NCBI GenBank assembly: GCA_945829235.1
Contig: CALZUA010000011.1
Location: forward strand, 1 to 64,000
From: an uncultured Clostridia bacterium
GTDB lineage: Bacteria > Bacillota > Clostridia > Oscillospirales > Ruminococcaceae
DNA length: 64,000 nt
Direction: 5' to 3'
Below the pieces are notes generated by a model, which did no database searches, was not told where the DNA came from, and saw only the letters and a list, made by a program, of their open reading frames with translations. This document shows, one piece after another, positions 24,901 to 33,876 of the stretch. Numbering within the stretch: position 1 is the first letter of the stretch; every line of letters begins with the position of its first letter. The position numbers and the translations under genes were made by a program.

Positions 24901-26274
24901 ATGAACGAGAAAATTCCGTATAAAACTTACCTTGAAGAGAGTGAATTGCCCAAGCAGTGGTACAACGTGCGTGCTGATATGAAGAACAAGCCCGCGCCGT
25001 TGCTCAATCCCGCGACCTTGAAGCCGATGACTGCCGAGGAGCTTTCGGCGGTGTTCTGCGATGAGCTGGTAAAGCAGGAGCTGGACGACACCACGCCTTA
25101 TTTCGATATCCCCGATGAAATCCGCGAGTTTTACAAGATGTACCGTCCGTCACCGCTTGTCCGCGCGTATTGCCTTGAAAAAGCGCTTGACACACCCGCG
25201 CACATCTACTACAAATTCGAGGGCAACAACACCTCGGGAAGCCACAAGCTGAACAGCGCGATTGCACAGGCTTACTACGCGAAAAAGCAGGGCTTGAAGG
25301 GCGTAACAACCGAAACCGGTGCGGGACAGTGGGGAACTGCGCTTTCGATGGCTTGCGCGTATCTGGGACTGGACTGCCGTGTTTATATGGTAAAATGCTC
25401 GTATGAGCAGAAGCCGTTCCGCAGAGAGGTTATGAGAACCTACGGCGCGTCGGTAACTCCCTCGCCGTCCGATACAACAAATGTCGGCAGAAAAATTCTC
25501 GCCGAGCACCCCGGCACAACGGGAAGTCTTGGCTGCGCGATTTCCGAGGCAGTTGAGGCGGCTGTATCAACCGAGGGTTACAGATATGTGCTCGGTTCGG
25601 TTTTGTCGCAGGTTTTGCTGCACCAGACGGTTATCGGCTTGGAGTCCAAGACCGCGTTCGACAAAATCGGTGTAAAGCCCGATGTTATCATCGGTTGCGC
25701 GGGCGGCGGCTCGAACCTCGGCGGCTTGGTTTCACCGTTTGTTGGTGAAATGTTGCGCGGTGAGAATAATTACAGAATAATCGCGGTTGAACCCGCGTCC
25801 TGCCCGAGCCTTACGCGCGGTAAATACGCGTATGACTTCTGCGACACGGGAATGGTTTGCCCGCTCGCGAAGATGTACACGCTCGGAAGCGGCTTTATCC
25901 CGTCACCCAATCACGCGGGCGGTCTGCGTTATCACGGAATGAGCTCGATTTTGTCGCAACTTTACGATGATAAGCTCATCGAGGCTGTTTCGGTTGAGCA
26001 GACAGCGGTGTTTGCGGCGGCTGAGAAATTCGCGAGAGTTGAGGGTATTCTTCCCGCGCCCGAGAGCAGTCACGCAATCAAGGTTGCGATTGACGAAGCG
26101 CTCAAGTGCAAGGAAACGGGCGAAGCGAAGAACATTTTCTTCGGGCTTACGGGAACGGGTTATTTCGATATGTACGCTTATCAGGCGTTCAACGACGGCA
26201 AGATGAGCGACTATATTCCCACGGACGAGGACCTTGCAGTTGGATTTGCTGGGTTGCCGAAGGTTGACCTGTAA
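24901..26274 (+). CDS. trpB: Tryptophan synthase beta chain, TrpB2 type
   Basis: 457-residue PLP enzyme that condenses indole with serine to give tryptophan. It belongs to the longer TrpB2 group, as shown by the N-terminal extension (YKTYLEESELPKQWYNVRAD) and RPSPLVRA. The PLP lysine is in NNTSGSHKLNSA (~129) and the phosphate loop in CAGGGSNLGG. TrpB2 enzymes often function without TrpA, and no trpA or other trp gene is in the window. It has its own promoter and terminator, so it is likely a stand-alone indole-salvage enzyme. Confidence 0.94.
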   Translation: MNEKIPYKTYLEESELPKQWYNVRADMKNKPAPLLNPATLKPMTAEELSAVFCDELVKQELDDTTPYFDIPDEIREFYKMYRPSPLVRAYCLEKALDTPAHIYYKFEGNNTSGSHKLNSAIAQAYYAKKQGLKGVTTETGAGQWGTALSMACAYLGLDCRVYMVKCSYEQKPFRREVMRTYGASVTPSPSDTTNVGRKILAEHPGTTGSLGCAISEAVEAAVSTEGYRYVLGSVLSQVLLHQTVIGLESKTAFDKIGVKPDVIIGCAGGGSNLGGLVSPFVGEMLRGENNYRIIAVEPASCPSLTRGKYAYDFCDTGMVCPLAKMYTLGSGFIPSPNHAGGLRYHGMSSILSQLYDDKLIEAVSVEQTAVFAAAEKFARVEGILPAPESSHAIKVAIDEALKCKETGEAKNIFFGLTGTGYFDMYAYQAFNDGKMSDYIPTDEDLAVGFAGLPKVDL

Positions 26275-26290
26275 TTAACGGGCGAAAAAC

Positions 26291-26324
26291 AGCGCGGTTT
26301 ATCGAAAGACAAACCGCGCTTTTA
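26291..26324. terminator. Bidirectional terminator between trpB and tspO
   Basis: AGCGCGGTTT (26291-26300) pairs with AAACCGCGCT (26311-26320). A T-run lies on the plus side and an A-run before the stem. Confidence 0.8.
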
Positions 26325-26325
26325 T

Positions 26326-26799
26326 TCAGTTGAGAAGAGCAGTTGTCACGTTCAGATAAGCCGCAAACAAAAGCCAAAGCAGATACGGTACGCTTACGAG
26401 AGCGGCGGCGGGACGGATTTTGGCGAATTTAACGAGCATTGTGATGACGAGAATTATCAGAATTGCCAGCACGACAACCGCCGCCCAAAACGCCTGAAAT
26501 CTGAAGAAAACGATGCTCCACGAGAAGTTGACGAGGAGCTGAAGCCAGTAAACACGTAGCGCGGATTTCACCCTCACCGGCTCGCTGTTCGAGCGGTAAA
26601 CGAGGTACGCGGAAACGCCCATCAGCGCGTAGAGAGTTATCCACACAACCGAGAAAACCCAGTCGGGCGGCGAAAGCGGGGGCTTTTTGAGCGTTTGGTA
26701 AACAGCGCTGATGTTGCCCGCGAAAAGGCTTGAGAGAACGCCCGCAAGCTCCGCCGAAAGCACGAAAATCAGCAAATCGTACAAATTATTCTTTTTCAT
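26326..26799 (-). CDS. tspO: TspO/MBR family membrane protein
   Basis: 157-residue protein with five predicted helices and the TspO signatures LSPPDWVFSVVWITLYALMG (~50-69) and WSIVFFRFQAFWAA (~94-107). TspO proteins bind or degrade porphyrins and modulate stress responses. The start is set at ATG 26799 after AAAGGAG, nine codons inside the longest frame. It follows the polyamine operon but is separated from it by a terminator hairpin at 26907-26928. Confidence 0.92.
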   Translation of the reverse strand: MKKNNLYDLLIFVLSAELAGVLSSLFAGNISAVYQTLKKPPLSPPDWVFSVVWITLYALMGVSAYLVYRSNSEPVRVKSALRVYWLQLLVNFSWSIVFFRFQAFWAAVVVLAILIILVITMLVKFAKIRPAAALVSVPYLLWLLFAAYLNVTTALLN

Positions 26800-26906
26800 T
26801 TTTGCTCCTTTGTCCGAGTGCAACACAAAGCGTTTGCCTCTGATTGCGCGGTGTTGCTCCTAAGTTTTTGTAAAATATATGGACAAAGTGCGGAAAATAT
26901 GCAAAA

Positions 26907-26928
26907 TGGCTGTCAAAAACGACAGCCA
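26907..26928 (-). terminator. Terminator of the polyamine operon
   Basis: TGGCTGTC and GACAGCCA form an 8-bp stem around six bases. The minus-strand tail is TTTTGCATATTTT. Confidence 0.65.
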
Positions 26929-26933
26929 AATTT

Positions 26934-27575
26934 TTATTTATTGATGAAATTCTCATCGGTGACAAAGAGAAATCTCGACAGCTCACCGCTACTGAAATCC
27001 GCGACAACAAAGGTCTGTTTCTCTTCGTTGAAGCAAAACAGGAATTTCCCGGAGCGTTCTGCGGATTTTTCGATTTCGTCAAGGTCAACGTCAAATTCGT
27101 GCAACAGCCTAACCGCCTGTTTTGGCTCTTCGGCAACAACAGCCCTGCGCATTTTCGCGAAAACCGAGAACAGATTGCCCTTGATAAGCTCGAAAACAGA
27201 GGTGTTGGAGAGCGTGATTTCGACAGGTCCGCCCGCTGTTTTTATCAGGAAAACCGCGGGGTCAGGGACGTTCCCCTCGCACACCGCCGCCTTAAATTCA
27301 CCCGTTCTCCCGATGCAAATCAGCGGGAGCTTTGTCCCATCGAAATCGGTGAATATGTAAGGTGTCATAATGTTCGGGTGAATGAGCTTGATGTAGCTTT
27401 GCTGGTTCACCGAAAAGTACGCGTAGTTCTCGAGAAAACGCTTGATATTCTGCGGAACATCAATCCCGCGCTCGCGCTTATTTAGCTCAAAATCCTCCTC
27501 TGGAATACCGTCCGTGCGGTTGCCGTAGAGGATTTTCAGCACCTCAAACGGCTCCATATTGTACAAAACAGACAA
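26934..27575 (-). CDS. SUKH (SMI1/KNR4)-like protein at end of polyamine operon
   Basis: 213 residues from a TTG start at 27575 placed after GAGGGTGAGC; the ATG six codons inside (27557) is an alternative. The pattern of GIDVPQNIKRFLENYAYFSVN, then a beta-rich stretch (LPLICIGRTGEFKAAVCEGN), then a helical tail suggests the SUKH fold. It follows nspC by 14 bp and ends at the operon terminator, so it is co-transcribed with polyamine genes. SUKH proteins are usually toxin immunity factors; a role here is unknown and no toxin is seen. Confidence 0.55.
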   Translation of the reverse strand: MSVLYNMEPFEVLKILYGNRTDGIPEEDFELNKRERGIDVPQNIKRFLENYAYFSVNQQSYIKLIHPNIMTPYIFTDFDGTKLPLICIGRTGEFKAAVCEGNVPDPAVFLIKTAGGPVEITLSNTSVFELIKGNLFSVFAKMRRAVVAEEPKQAVRLLHEFDVDLDEIEKSAERSGKFLFCFNEEKQTFVVADFSSGELSRFLFVTDENFINK

Positions 27576-27589
27576 AAGCTCACCCTCTT

Positions 27590-28738
27590 TTAAAGTCTTG
27601 ATTTAAAGTCATCGTAGCCGAATTTTTTCAGCAGTTCTACATCGCCGTTTTCCTTCAGCAGGTAAATTGACGGCAGCGGGATACCGTTAAACGTATTGTT
27701 TTTACACATCGAGTAAATTGCCATATCCTCGAAAACGAGCCGCGTACCCTCGCGAAGCGGTTCGTCAAACGAATAGTCGCCGATGATATCGCCCGCAAGA
27801 CAGGTGTTTCCGCCGAGCCGATAGGTGAACGGCTTTTTCTCGGGGAAATCCGCGCCGATTATATTCGGGCGGTACGGCATCTCGAGAACATCGGGCATAT
27901 GACACGCGGCAGACGCGTCTGTTATCGCGACATTTATGCCGTTTTTGCCCGTTTCGAGAACGGTTGTCACGAGATAACCCGCGTTCAGCGCAATCGCCTC
28001 GCCCGGCTCAAGATACACGTCCAGACCGTGCTTTTCGCGGAAGTCCCGAACGGTTTTTATCAGCAACTCAACATCATAATCCTTGCGGGTTATATGATGA
28101 CCGCCGCCAAAATTCACCCACTTGATTTTGTCAAACATAAACCCGAATTTTTCCTCGAACACGGGAACAGTCCGCGCGAGAACATCGGAGTTTTGCTCGC
28201 ACATTGTGTGAAAATGCAACCCATCGATACCGTCAACCAGCGCCAAATCCTCGGTGAACTGCGCGAGTGTAACACCGAGCCGCGAGCCGGTGAAACAGGG
28301 GTTGTAGATATCGGTTTCAATCTCGCTGTATTCGGGGTTGACGCGGATACCCGCCTGAATGTAACGCGGTGACGAGCGGACTTTCTCGCGGAATTTCGCC
28401 CACTGCTTCGGTGAGTTGAACAGGATATGGTCGCAGATTTTCACAATTCCATCGAAATCCTTTTCGGGGTAAGCGGGGGAGAAAACGTGATTTTCCTTGC
28501 CGAACGGCTTTGCCATTCCCTCAAAACCGAGCCGCGCCTCGAAAATTCCGCTAGCCGTGCAGCCGTCAAGGTACTGCGCAATCAACGGGTAAGTCGCATA
28601 CGCCGAGAACGCTTTCTGCGCGAGAAGTATCTTGCAGCCGGCTTTTTCGCGAACGTATTTGAGCATCTCGAGATTTTTGCGGAGCTGTTTTTCATCGATA
28701 ACGTAGCACGGTGTTTCAACTATTTGCGTCCAATCCAT
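27590..28738 (-). CDS. nspC: Carboxynorspermidine/carboxyspermidine decarboxylase
   Basis: 382-residue fold-type III (alanine-racemase-like) PLP decarboxylase. It removes the carboxyl group from carboxyspermidine or carboxynorspermidine to give the free triamine. The PLP lysine is in ILLAQKAFSAYATYP (about residue 43), the cofactor phosphate region is in GGHHIT, and the dimer-site Cys in MCKNNTFNGIPLPS. The matching dehydrogenase is two genes upstream in the same operon, completing the aspartate-semialdehyde route. It starts at ATG 28738, 20 bp after the preceding gene. Confidence 0.93.
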   Translation of the reverse strand: MDWTQIVETPCYVIDEKQLRKNLEMLKYVREKAGCKILLAQKAFSAYATYPLIAQYLDGCTASGIFEARLGFEGMAKPFGKENHVFSPAYPEKDFDGIVKICDHILFNSPKQWAKFREKVRSSPRYIQAGIRVNPEYSEIETDIYNPCFTGSRLGVTLAQFTEDLALVDGIDGLHFHTMCEQNSDVLARTVPVFEEKFGFMFDKIKWVNFGGGHHITRKDYDVELLIKTVRDFREKHGLDVYLEPGEAIALNAGYLVTTVLETGKNGINVAITDASAACHMPDVLEMPYRPNIIGADFPEKKPFTYRLGGNTCLAGDIIGDYSFDEPLREGTRLVFEDMAIYSMCKNNTFNGIPLPSIYLLKENGDVELLKKFGYDDFKSRL

Positions 28739-28758
28739 AGCGTTCCTTTCCGTATCGC

Positions 28759-29568
28759 TTAATCCAGCGGGCTTTTGAACTCCTTTTCAAAATCGTCCAA
28801 AACCCGGTTAATTCTCTCACGGCTGTAAAAATTGTGTAGCTTCCAAAACGCGAGAATATTGTAAAGTTTTTCCTCGTGCTTGTCGATAAAACCCGCGCAC
28901 AATCGACCGTCTGACATCGCGGAATCTTCCGCCGAGCAAGTAAAGCAGGCAAAATCGTTCCCAAACCGCGCGCAGTCGCCGCAACGCAACTCTGCTGTTT
29001 CTGGGAGAAACACGCAACGTGTATCAAGAGTTGTCGGCTGATAGCTTGGCTGAAAAGTGCAAAGCGCGTGACCTGTTTCATCGGTATTGCCGATTTTCTG
29101 CATATACTTGCAGTCGCGGCAGTACAGCTTGTAGCGCAAATCCAGCTTTTCCGCAAGCTGTTCCTTGGTGAGAACAAACGATTCCTCGCGGTTCCAAAGC
29201 GAAACGTACATTTTCCGCTGAAATTCATCAATAGCCACTTTTGAAAATTCCTCGGCGATATCGTCGGTATAAAGCTTATTCAAAGCGCAGGCGGCAACAA
29301 TGTTGCTGAAATCATCATCGGTTTCGAGCTCTGCCGTGAGGTACCACCTATCTTGTTGGGTGATGCCCTCGCCGTATCTGTCAAAGACAAATTTCGCGCT
29401 TTTTATCTCGGTAAAATTACTTTGCAAAAAATCAGAAAATTTGTCATTCCACTTATCAACCAATTCAGAAATCCCCAGAGCGTCTAAAATTTTATCTGTC
29501 TTGATTATCTTTCCATCATCGGTAATAATTGTCAAAAAAACAGGACTGTAAAAAGTCGTTGTTTTCAT
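28759..29568 (-). CDS. Cys-rich protein of the polyamine operon, unknown function
   Basis: 269 residues starting at ATG 29568 directly after GAGGAGG. The N-terminal ~130 residues are mixed alpha/beta without known motifs. The central part has two CxxC-type clusters: YCRDCKYMQ...ALC...RC and RCGDCARF...ACFTC...LC (about 134-215). They look like a duplicated zinc- or iron-sulfur-binding unit. It lies between the carboxynorspermidine dehydrogenase and decarboxylase genes, so a link to that pathway is suggested by position only. There are no membrane segments. Confidence 0.6.
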   Translation of the reverse strand: MKTTTFYSPVFLTIITDDGKIIKTDKILDALGISELVDKWNDKFSDFLQSNFTEIKSAKFVFDRYGEGITQQDRWYLTAELETDDDFSNIVAACALNKLYTDDIAEEFSKVAIDEFQRKMYVSLWNREESFVLTKEQLAEKLDLRYKLYCRDCKYMQKIGNTDETGHALCTFQPSYQPTTLDTRCVFLPETAELRCGDCARFGNDFACFTCSAEDSAMSDGRLCAGFIDKHEEKLYNILAFWKLHNFYSRERINRVLDDFEKEFKSPLD

Positions 29569-29643
29569 CTGAACCTCCTCCCGAGGTGAATACAAGCACG
29601 GGCAGGCAAACTCGCCTGCCGTACCGATATGAATTTAACTTGA

Positions 29644-30846
29644 TTAGTCCACAAGCACGGGATTTCTGTCATCTTCCCAAGGCAGTCCCCACTTGTTGAG
29701 CGCGTCCATAAAGGGGTCGGGGTTCATCTCCTCGACATTGAACACGCCGGGCTTTTTCCACTCGCCCTTGAGCACCATCATAGCTCCTATCATCGCGGGC
29801 ACGCCTGTGGTGTAGGAAATCGCCTGCGAGCCGACTTCCTTGTAGCACTCCTGATGGTCGCAGATATTGTAGAGGTAATAGTTCTTGTCCTTGCCGTCCT
29901 TTTTGCCGCGGAAAATGCAGCCGATGTTGGTTTTGCCGACAGTGCGCGGACCGAGCGAAGCGGGGTCAGGGAGAACAGCCTTCAAAAATTGCAACGGCAC
30001 AATCTCTTTTCCCTCAAACATAATCGGCTCAATGCTCGTCATACCAACGTTTTCGAGGCACTTGAGGTGAGTGAGATAGCTCTGCCCGAAGGTCATAAAG
30101 AAGCGGATTCTCTTGATACCCTTGATGTTGAGGGCGAGCGACTCCAGCTCCTCGTGGTGAAGCAGATACATATCCTTTTCGCCGACACCCTTGAAGTTGT
30201 AGACGCGCTTAATCTCCATCGGCTCGGTTTCAACCCACTTTCCGTCCTCGATATAAGAACCTTTCGCTGATACCTCGCGGATATTGATTTCGGGGTTAAA
30301 GTTTGTTGCAAAGGGGTAGCCGTGGTCGCCGCCGTTGCAGTCGAGGATATCGATATAGTTGATTTCATCAAATTCGTGCTTTTGCGCGTAAGCCGAGAAA
30401 ACGCCCGTAACGCCCGGGTCAAAGCCACAACCGAGAATTGCTGTAATACCCGCTTTCTCGAAGCGCTCACGGTAAGCCCACTGCCACGAATACTCAAATT
30501 TCGCGGTATCCTCGGGCTCGTAGTTCGCGGTATCGAGATAGTCAACCTTACATTCAAGGCAAGCGTCCATAATGTGCAAATCCTGATAGGGAAGCGCGAT
30601 ATTCATCACGATATCGGGCTTGTACTCCTTGATAAGCGCAACCAGCTCGGGAACATTGTCCGCGTTAACGGAAGCGGTTGAGATAACGGTTTTTGTCTTG
30701 TCCTGCCACTTTTCCTTGAGCGCGTCACACTTTGCTTTTGTCCTCGAAGCAATCATAATTTCCGAAAAAACCTCGCTGTTCTGACAGCACTTTGCCACAA
30801 CAACCGAAGCCACGCCGCCCGCGCCGATAATCAATGCTCTGCTCAT
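29644..30846 (-). CDS. Carboxynorspermidine dehydrogenase (saccharopine dehydrogenase family)
   Basis: 400-residue NAD(P)-dependent enzyme. It reductively condenses a diamine (putrescine or 1,3-diaminopropane) with aspartate beta-semialdehyde to a carboxylated triamine. The Rossmann start is ALIIGAGGVASVVVAKC (4-20), followed by saccharopine-dehydrogenase-like blocks ILGCGFDPGVTGVFSAYA and EYSWQWAYRERF. Pairing with nspC argues against lysine metabolism. It begins 63 bp after the membrane-protein gene and has a strong AGGAGG ribosome site. Confidence 0.92.
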   Translation of the reverse strand: MSRALIIGAGGVASVVVAKCCQNSEVFSEIMIASRTKAKCDALKEKWQDKTKTVISTASVNADNVPELVALIKEYKPDIVMNIALPYQDLHIMDACLECKVDYLDTANYEPEDTAKFEYSWQWAYRERFEKAGITAILGCGFDPGVTGVFSAYAQKHEFDEINYIDILDCNGGDHGYPFATNFNPEINIREVSAKGSYIEDGKWVETEPMEIKRVYNFKGVGEKDMYLLHHEELESLALNIKGIKRIRFFMTFGQSYLTHLKCLENVGMTSIEPIMFEGKEIVPLQFLKAVLPDPASLGPRTVGKTNIGCIFRGKKDGKDKNYYLYNICDHQECYKEVGSQAISYTTGVPAMIGAMMVLKGEWKKPGVFNVEEMNPDPFMDALNKWGLPWEDDRNPVLVD

Positions 30847-30909
30847 TTTTTATCCTCCTAAATGTTATGCGGAAAGCACAACGCTCTCCGTTTTAATATG
30901 TAACTCAAA

Positions 30910-31539
30910 TTAAAACATCAAAATAATAAATCCGACAATCTGTATTATTGCGGCAATTATCATTAAGCTTACACCTAATCCGCCTTTTTTAAGCATGCCT
31001 TTCACGACAAAAACCACCGCAAGAACAATCGTTATCACTGCCGTGAGCAAAAGCACACCCGAAGCGATTTTCTTAACTGCCTCGGAAACATAGTTTGCGT
31101 CGGCAAATAGTGCGCTGTTGATATGTCCCGCGTTGCCGAGCTGCGTGTTTACTTTGTTGAGGTTAAGCCCCTTTTTATTATTGGCGCTTTTTACAAGACC
31201 GTTTACCTTAACGGGAGTCTGCGCCAAACCGTCCGTGCCGAAATTTTCCGAGTACCATTTCTCGTCAGCCCGCACCAAAAGCGAATTTATACCGTCATCA
31301 CTTAATGTGAGATAATAATGCTCGGAATATGTGGGGATAAGTCCAAAAAGCAAATGCTTCAGTTCATAGACTTCTTTCGCGTAAACAACGCTGTACTCTA
31401 CAACCTGACCTTGTTTTTCAACGCCGGAGGAAGCGGGTTTTGCATTCAAATCCATTATTCCCGAAATAACCGTGAAATAAAAGAACACTCCAACCAAAAT
31501 TACGCCAACAACAGCCCCGAAGCTTATCCGCTTTTTCAT
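30910..31539 (-). CDS. Membrane protein of the polyamine operon, unknown function
   Basis: 209 residues: an N-terminal helix (~7-28), a central soluble domain (~30-150) predicted outside, and two C-terminal helices (~157-180 and ~185-208). No family is recognised. The helix-domain-helices layout resembles small sensor or anchoring proteins. Its start overlaps the speE stop by 4 bp (ATGA), so translation is coupled to spermidine synthase. Polyamine transport or sensing is possible but only inferred from position. Confidence 0.6.
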   Translation of the reverse strand: MKKRISFGAVVGVILVGVFFYFTVISGIMDLNAKPASSGVEKQGQVVEYSVVYAKEVYELKHLLFGLIPTYSEHYYLTLSDDGINSLLVRADEKWYSENFGTDGLAQTPVKVNGLVKSANNKKGLNLNKVNTQLGNAGHINSALFADANYVSEAVKKIASGVLLLTAVITIVLAVVFVVKGMLKKGGLGVSLMIIAAIIQIVGFIILMF

Positions 31540-32399
31540 ACGCTCTCCTTTTTGGTTTCGCGAAGAACATCACGCACATTCTGCGGAAGCGCAAAACAGC
31601 CGCTGTGAACAAACCGGTTGTAATAATGCGTTTTCAGCCCCTGTTCAACCCACCAGTCCGCGTTCTGGTCAAGAACGGGGTGATATTTTTTCGAGGCAAA
31701 CCCGAACAGCCAGTGTCCCGAGGGATAAGTGGGGATATGCGCCTGATAGACGAGCGCGATGGGGAAGAAGCTCTTGATTCTGCTGTGAGCGCGTTTCATC
31801 GCCTCGGCGTATTCATCGTAGAACGTGCTTTCGTGCTGATTGACGAGGATACCGTCCTCGGTGAGCGCCTTGTAGCAGTTCCCGTAAAACTCCTTTGTAA
31901 ACAAGCCCTCGCCCGGTCCAAACGGGTCTGTCGAGTCAACGATAATCAAATCGTACTCATTTTCGGCTCTGCGGACAAATTTCAGTCCGTCCTCGAAGTA
32001 GATGTGAACGCGCGGGTCATCGAGGGAGCAAGCTGTCTGCGGGAGATACTCGCGGCAAAGCTCGACAACCTGCCTGTCGATTTCGACCATATCGATATGC
32101 TCAACGCTCTTGAATCGGCAAAGCTCGCGGATTGTTCCGCCGTCACCCGCGCCGATAACAAGAATTTTCTTGATATTCGGGTTCACGCTCATCGGAACGT
32201 GCGTTATCATCTCGTGGTAGATATACTCGTCCTTTTCGGTGAGCATAAGAAATCCGTCCAGCACGAGAATACGTCCAAGCTCCTCGCTTTCGAGGATATC
32301 GATTTTCTGAAACTCGCTCTGAACACTTGCGAGATGACGTTTAATTTTGATGGAAAACTTCACGCTTTGAGTGTGATTTTCGGTAAACCAAAGCTCCAT
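31536..32399 (-). CDS. speE: Spermidine synthase (polyamine aminopropyltransferase)
   Basis: 287-residue aminopropyltransferase that transfers the aminopropyl group from decarboxylated SAM to an amine acceptor. Motifs are YHEMITHVPM (~72-81), the nucleotide site ILVIGAGDGGTIREL (~94-108), acidic YDLIIVDSTDPFGPGEGLF (~154-172) and the QHES loop (~197-200). The length is typical. speD and a speA-like gene precede it. The acceptor is not certain; putrescine is usual, but agmatine or cadaverine cannot be excluded by eye. Confidence 0.95.
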   Translation of the reverse strand: MELWFTENHTQSVKFSIKIKRHLASVQSEFQKIDILESEELGRILVLDGFLMLTEKDEYIYHEMITHVPMSVNPNIKKILVIGAGDGGTIRELCRFKSVEHIDMVEIDRQVVELCREYLPQTACSLDDPRVHIYFEDGLKFVRRAENEYDLIIVDSTDPFGPGEGLFTKEFYGNCYKALTEDGILVNQHESTFYDEYAEAMKRAHSRIKSFFPIALVYQAHIPTYPSGHWLFGFASKKYHPVLDQNADWWVEQGLKTHYYNRFVHSGCFALPQNVRDVLRETKKESV

Positions 32400-32407
32400 A
32401 AAAACTC

Positions 32408-33853
32408 CTAATCAACAACTTCAAGATACTCAACATTCATATCTCGGCAACCCGTGAGGTTGCAGCCCTTTTCCTTGGCAAATCTGATGTAATCGAGAAT
32501 ATCCTCGGTGATACGCTCGCCGGGCGCTAAAATCGGGATTCCGGGCGGGTAGCACATAACAAATTCCGCGCAGATTTTGCCCGCGGCTTGGTCGAGCGGA
32601 GTGGATTTTTGCTCGGAGTAAAACGCCTGCTGAGGGGGCATTTCAACGATAGGATTGATGTATTCGTGGTCGTATAATCCGACTGGTGACTTGCCGTAAA
32701 GCCGCTTTATCTCGGACAGCGCGGACATCAGCCGCTCGATTTCAAGAGCGCGGTCAGCACCCGTGATAATCGCGAGAATGTTGCCGATATCGCCGAATTC
32801 GATTTGTATTCCGTACTCATCGCGGAGCAAATCGTACACCTCAATTCCCGCAAGTCCCATCGCGCGCGTGTGCACCGAGAGCTTTGTGCGGTCGAACGCG
32901 TAAAAATCAGCGCCGTTGCAAAGCTCCTCGCCGAACGCGTAGTAGCCGCCCGTTGCGTTGATTTCGCGGCGCGCGTAGTCGGTGAATTCAACGGTTTTCG
33001 CGTAAAACTGCTTTCCGTTGAGCGCGAGATTTTGCCGCGCCAAATCCAGCGAAACCATCAAAAGATAGCTCGCTGAGGTGGTTTGAGTAAGGTTTATCAC
33101 CTGTCGGACGTAGTTCGCGTTCACGGTTTTCGCCGTGAGGAGAATTGCGCTTTGAGTGAGCGAGCCGCCCGTTTTATGGACGGAAACCGCCGCCATATCC
33201 GCACCGCACGACATACCGCTTGGCGGGAGATTTTCACCGAAGTAAAAATGCGTGCCGTGCGCTTCGTCGCAAAGCGCCAAAAGACCGTGCTTGTGCGCGG
33301 TTTCGACAATTTTTTTCAAGTCCGAGCAAATGCCGTAGTAGGTCGGGTTGTTGACGAGAACAGCCTTTGCGTCGGGATTTTCGAGAATAGCCTGTTCAAC
33401 CGCTTCGACAGTCATTCCGAGCGGGATACCAAGCTCCTTGTTCACGCCGGGGTTGACGTAAACGGGAATTGCCCCGCAGACGACAAGCGCGTTGATAGCG
33501 CTTCTGTGCACGTTTCGCGGGAGTATAATTTTGTCGCCCGCCTTGCAGGTTGACATAATCATCGCCTGAACAGCGCCCGTTGCGCCGTTTACGATGAAGA
33601 ACGAGTTATCCGCGCCGAAAGCGTCCGCGGCAAGCTCCTGAGCCTCTTTGATGACGGAAACAGGGTGACAGAGGTTGTCGAGCGGCTTCATCGAGTTGAC
33701 GTCGTTTTTCAGACAGTCTTTCCCGAGAAATTCGGTAAGCACGGCGTTTCCGCGTCCGCCCTTGTGCCCGGGAACGTCAAACGGTACAACGCGGTTCAGT
33801 CTGTGCTCGCGCATTGCTTCATAGAGCGGCGCGCGGCTCTGGTCAAGGTTCAT
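32408..33853 (-). CDS. Arg/Lys/Orn decarboxylase, SpeA (fold-I, Bacillus type)
   Basis: 481-residue PLP-dependent decarboxylase of the short class III group to which Bacillus arginine decarboxylase SpeA belongs. Motifs are VPGHKGG (residues 24-30), SFFIVNGATGAVQAMIM, CDEAHGTHFYF, and the PLP lysine in SVHKTGGSLTQSA. The substrate (arginine, lysine or ornithine) cannot be told by eye. If arginine, agmatine must be converted to putrescine by enzymes not in this window. It sits 23 bp after speD and 8 bp before speE. Confidence 0.9.
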   Translation of the reverse strand: MNLDQSRAPLYEAMREHRLNRVVPFDVPGHKGGRGNAVLTEFLGKDCLKNDVNSMKPLDNLCHPVSVIKEAQELAADAFGADNSFFIVNGATGAVQAMIMSTCKAGDKIILPRNVHRSAINALVVCGAIPVYVNPGVNKELGIPLGMTVEAVEQAILENPDAKAVLVNNPTYYGICSDLKKIVETAHKHGLLALCDEAHGTHFYFGENLPPSGMSCGADMAAVSVHKTGGSLTQSAILLTAKTVNANYVRQVINLTQTTSASYLLMVSLDLARQNLALNGKQFYAKTVEFTDYARREINATGGYYAFGEELCNGADFYAFDRTKLSVHTRAMGLAGIEVYDLLRDEYGIQIEFGDIGNILAIITGADRALEIERLMSALSEIKRLYGKSPVGLYDHEYINPIVEMPPQQAFYSEQKSTPLDQAAGKICAEFVMCYPPGIPILAPGERITEDILDYIRFAKEKGCNLTGCRDMNVEYLEVVD

Positions 33854-33876
33854 TTTACACTGCCTTTCAAACGCTG

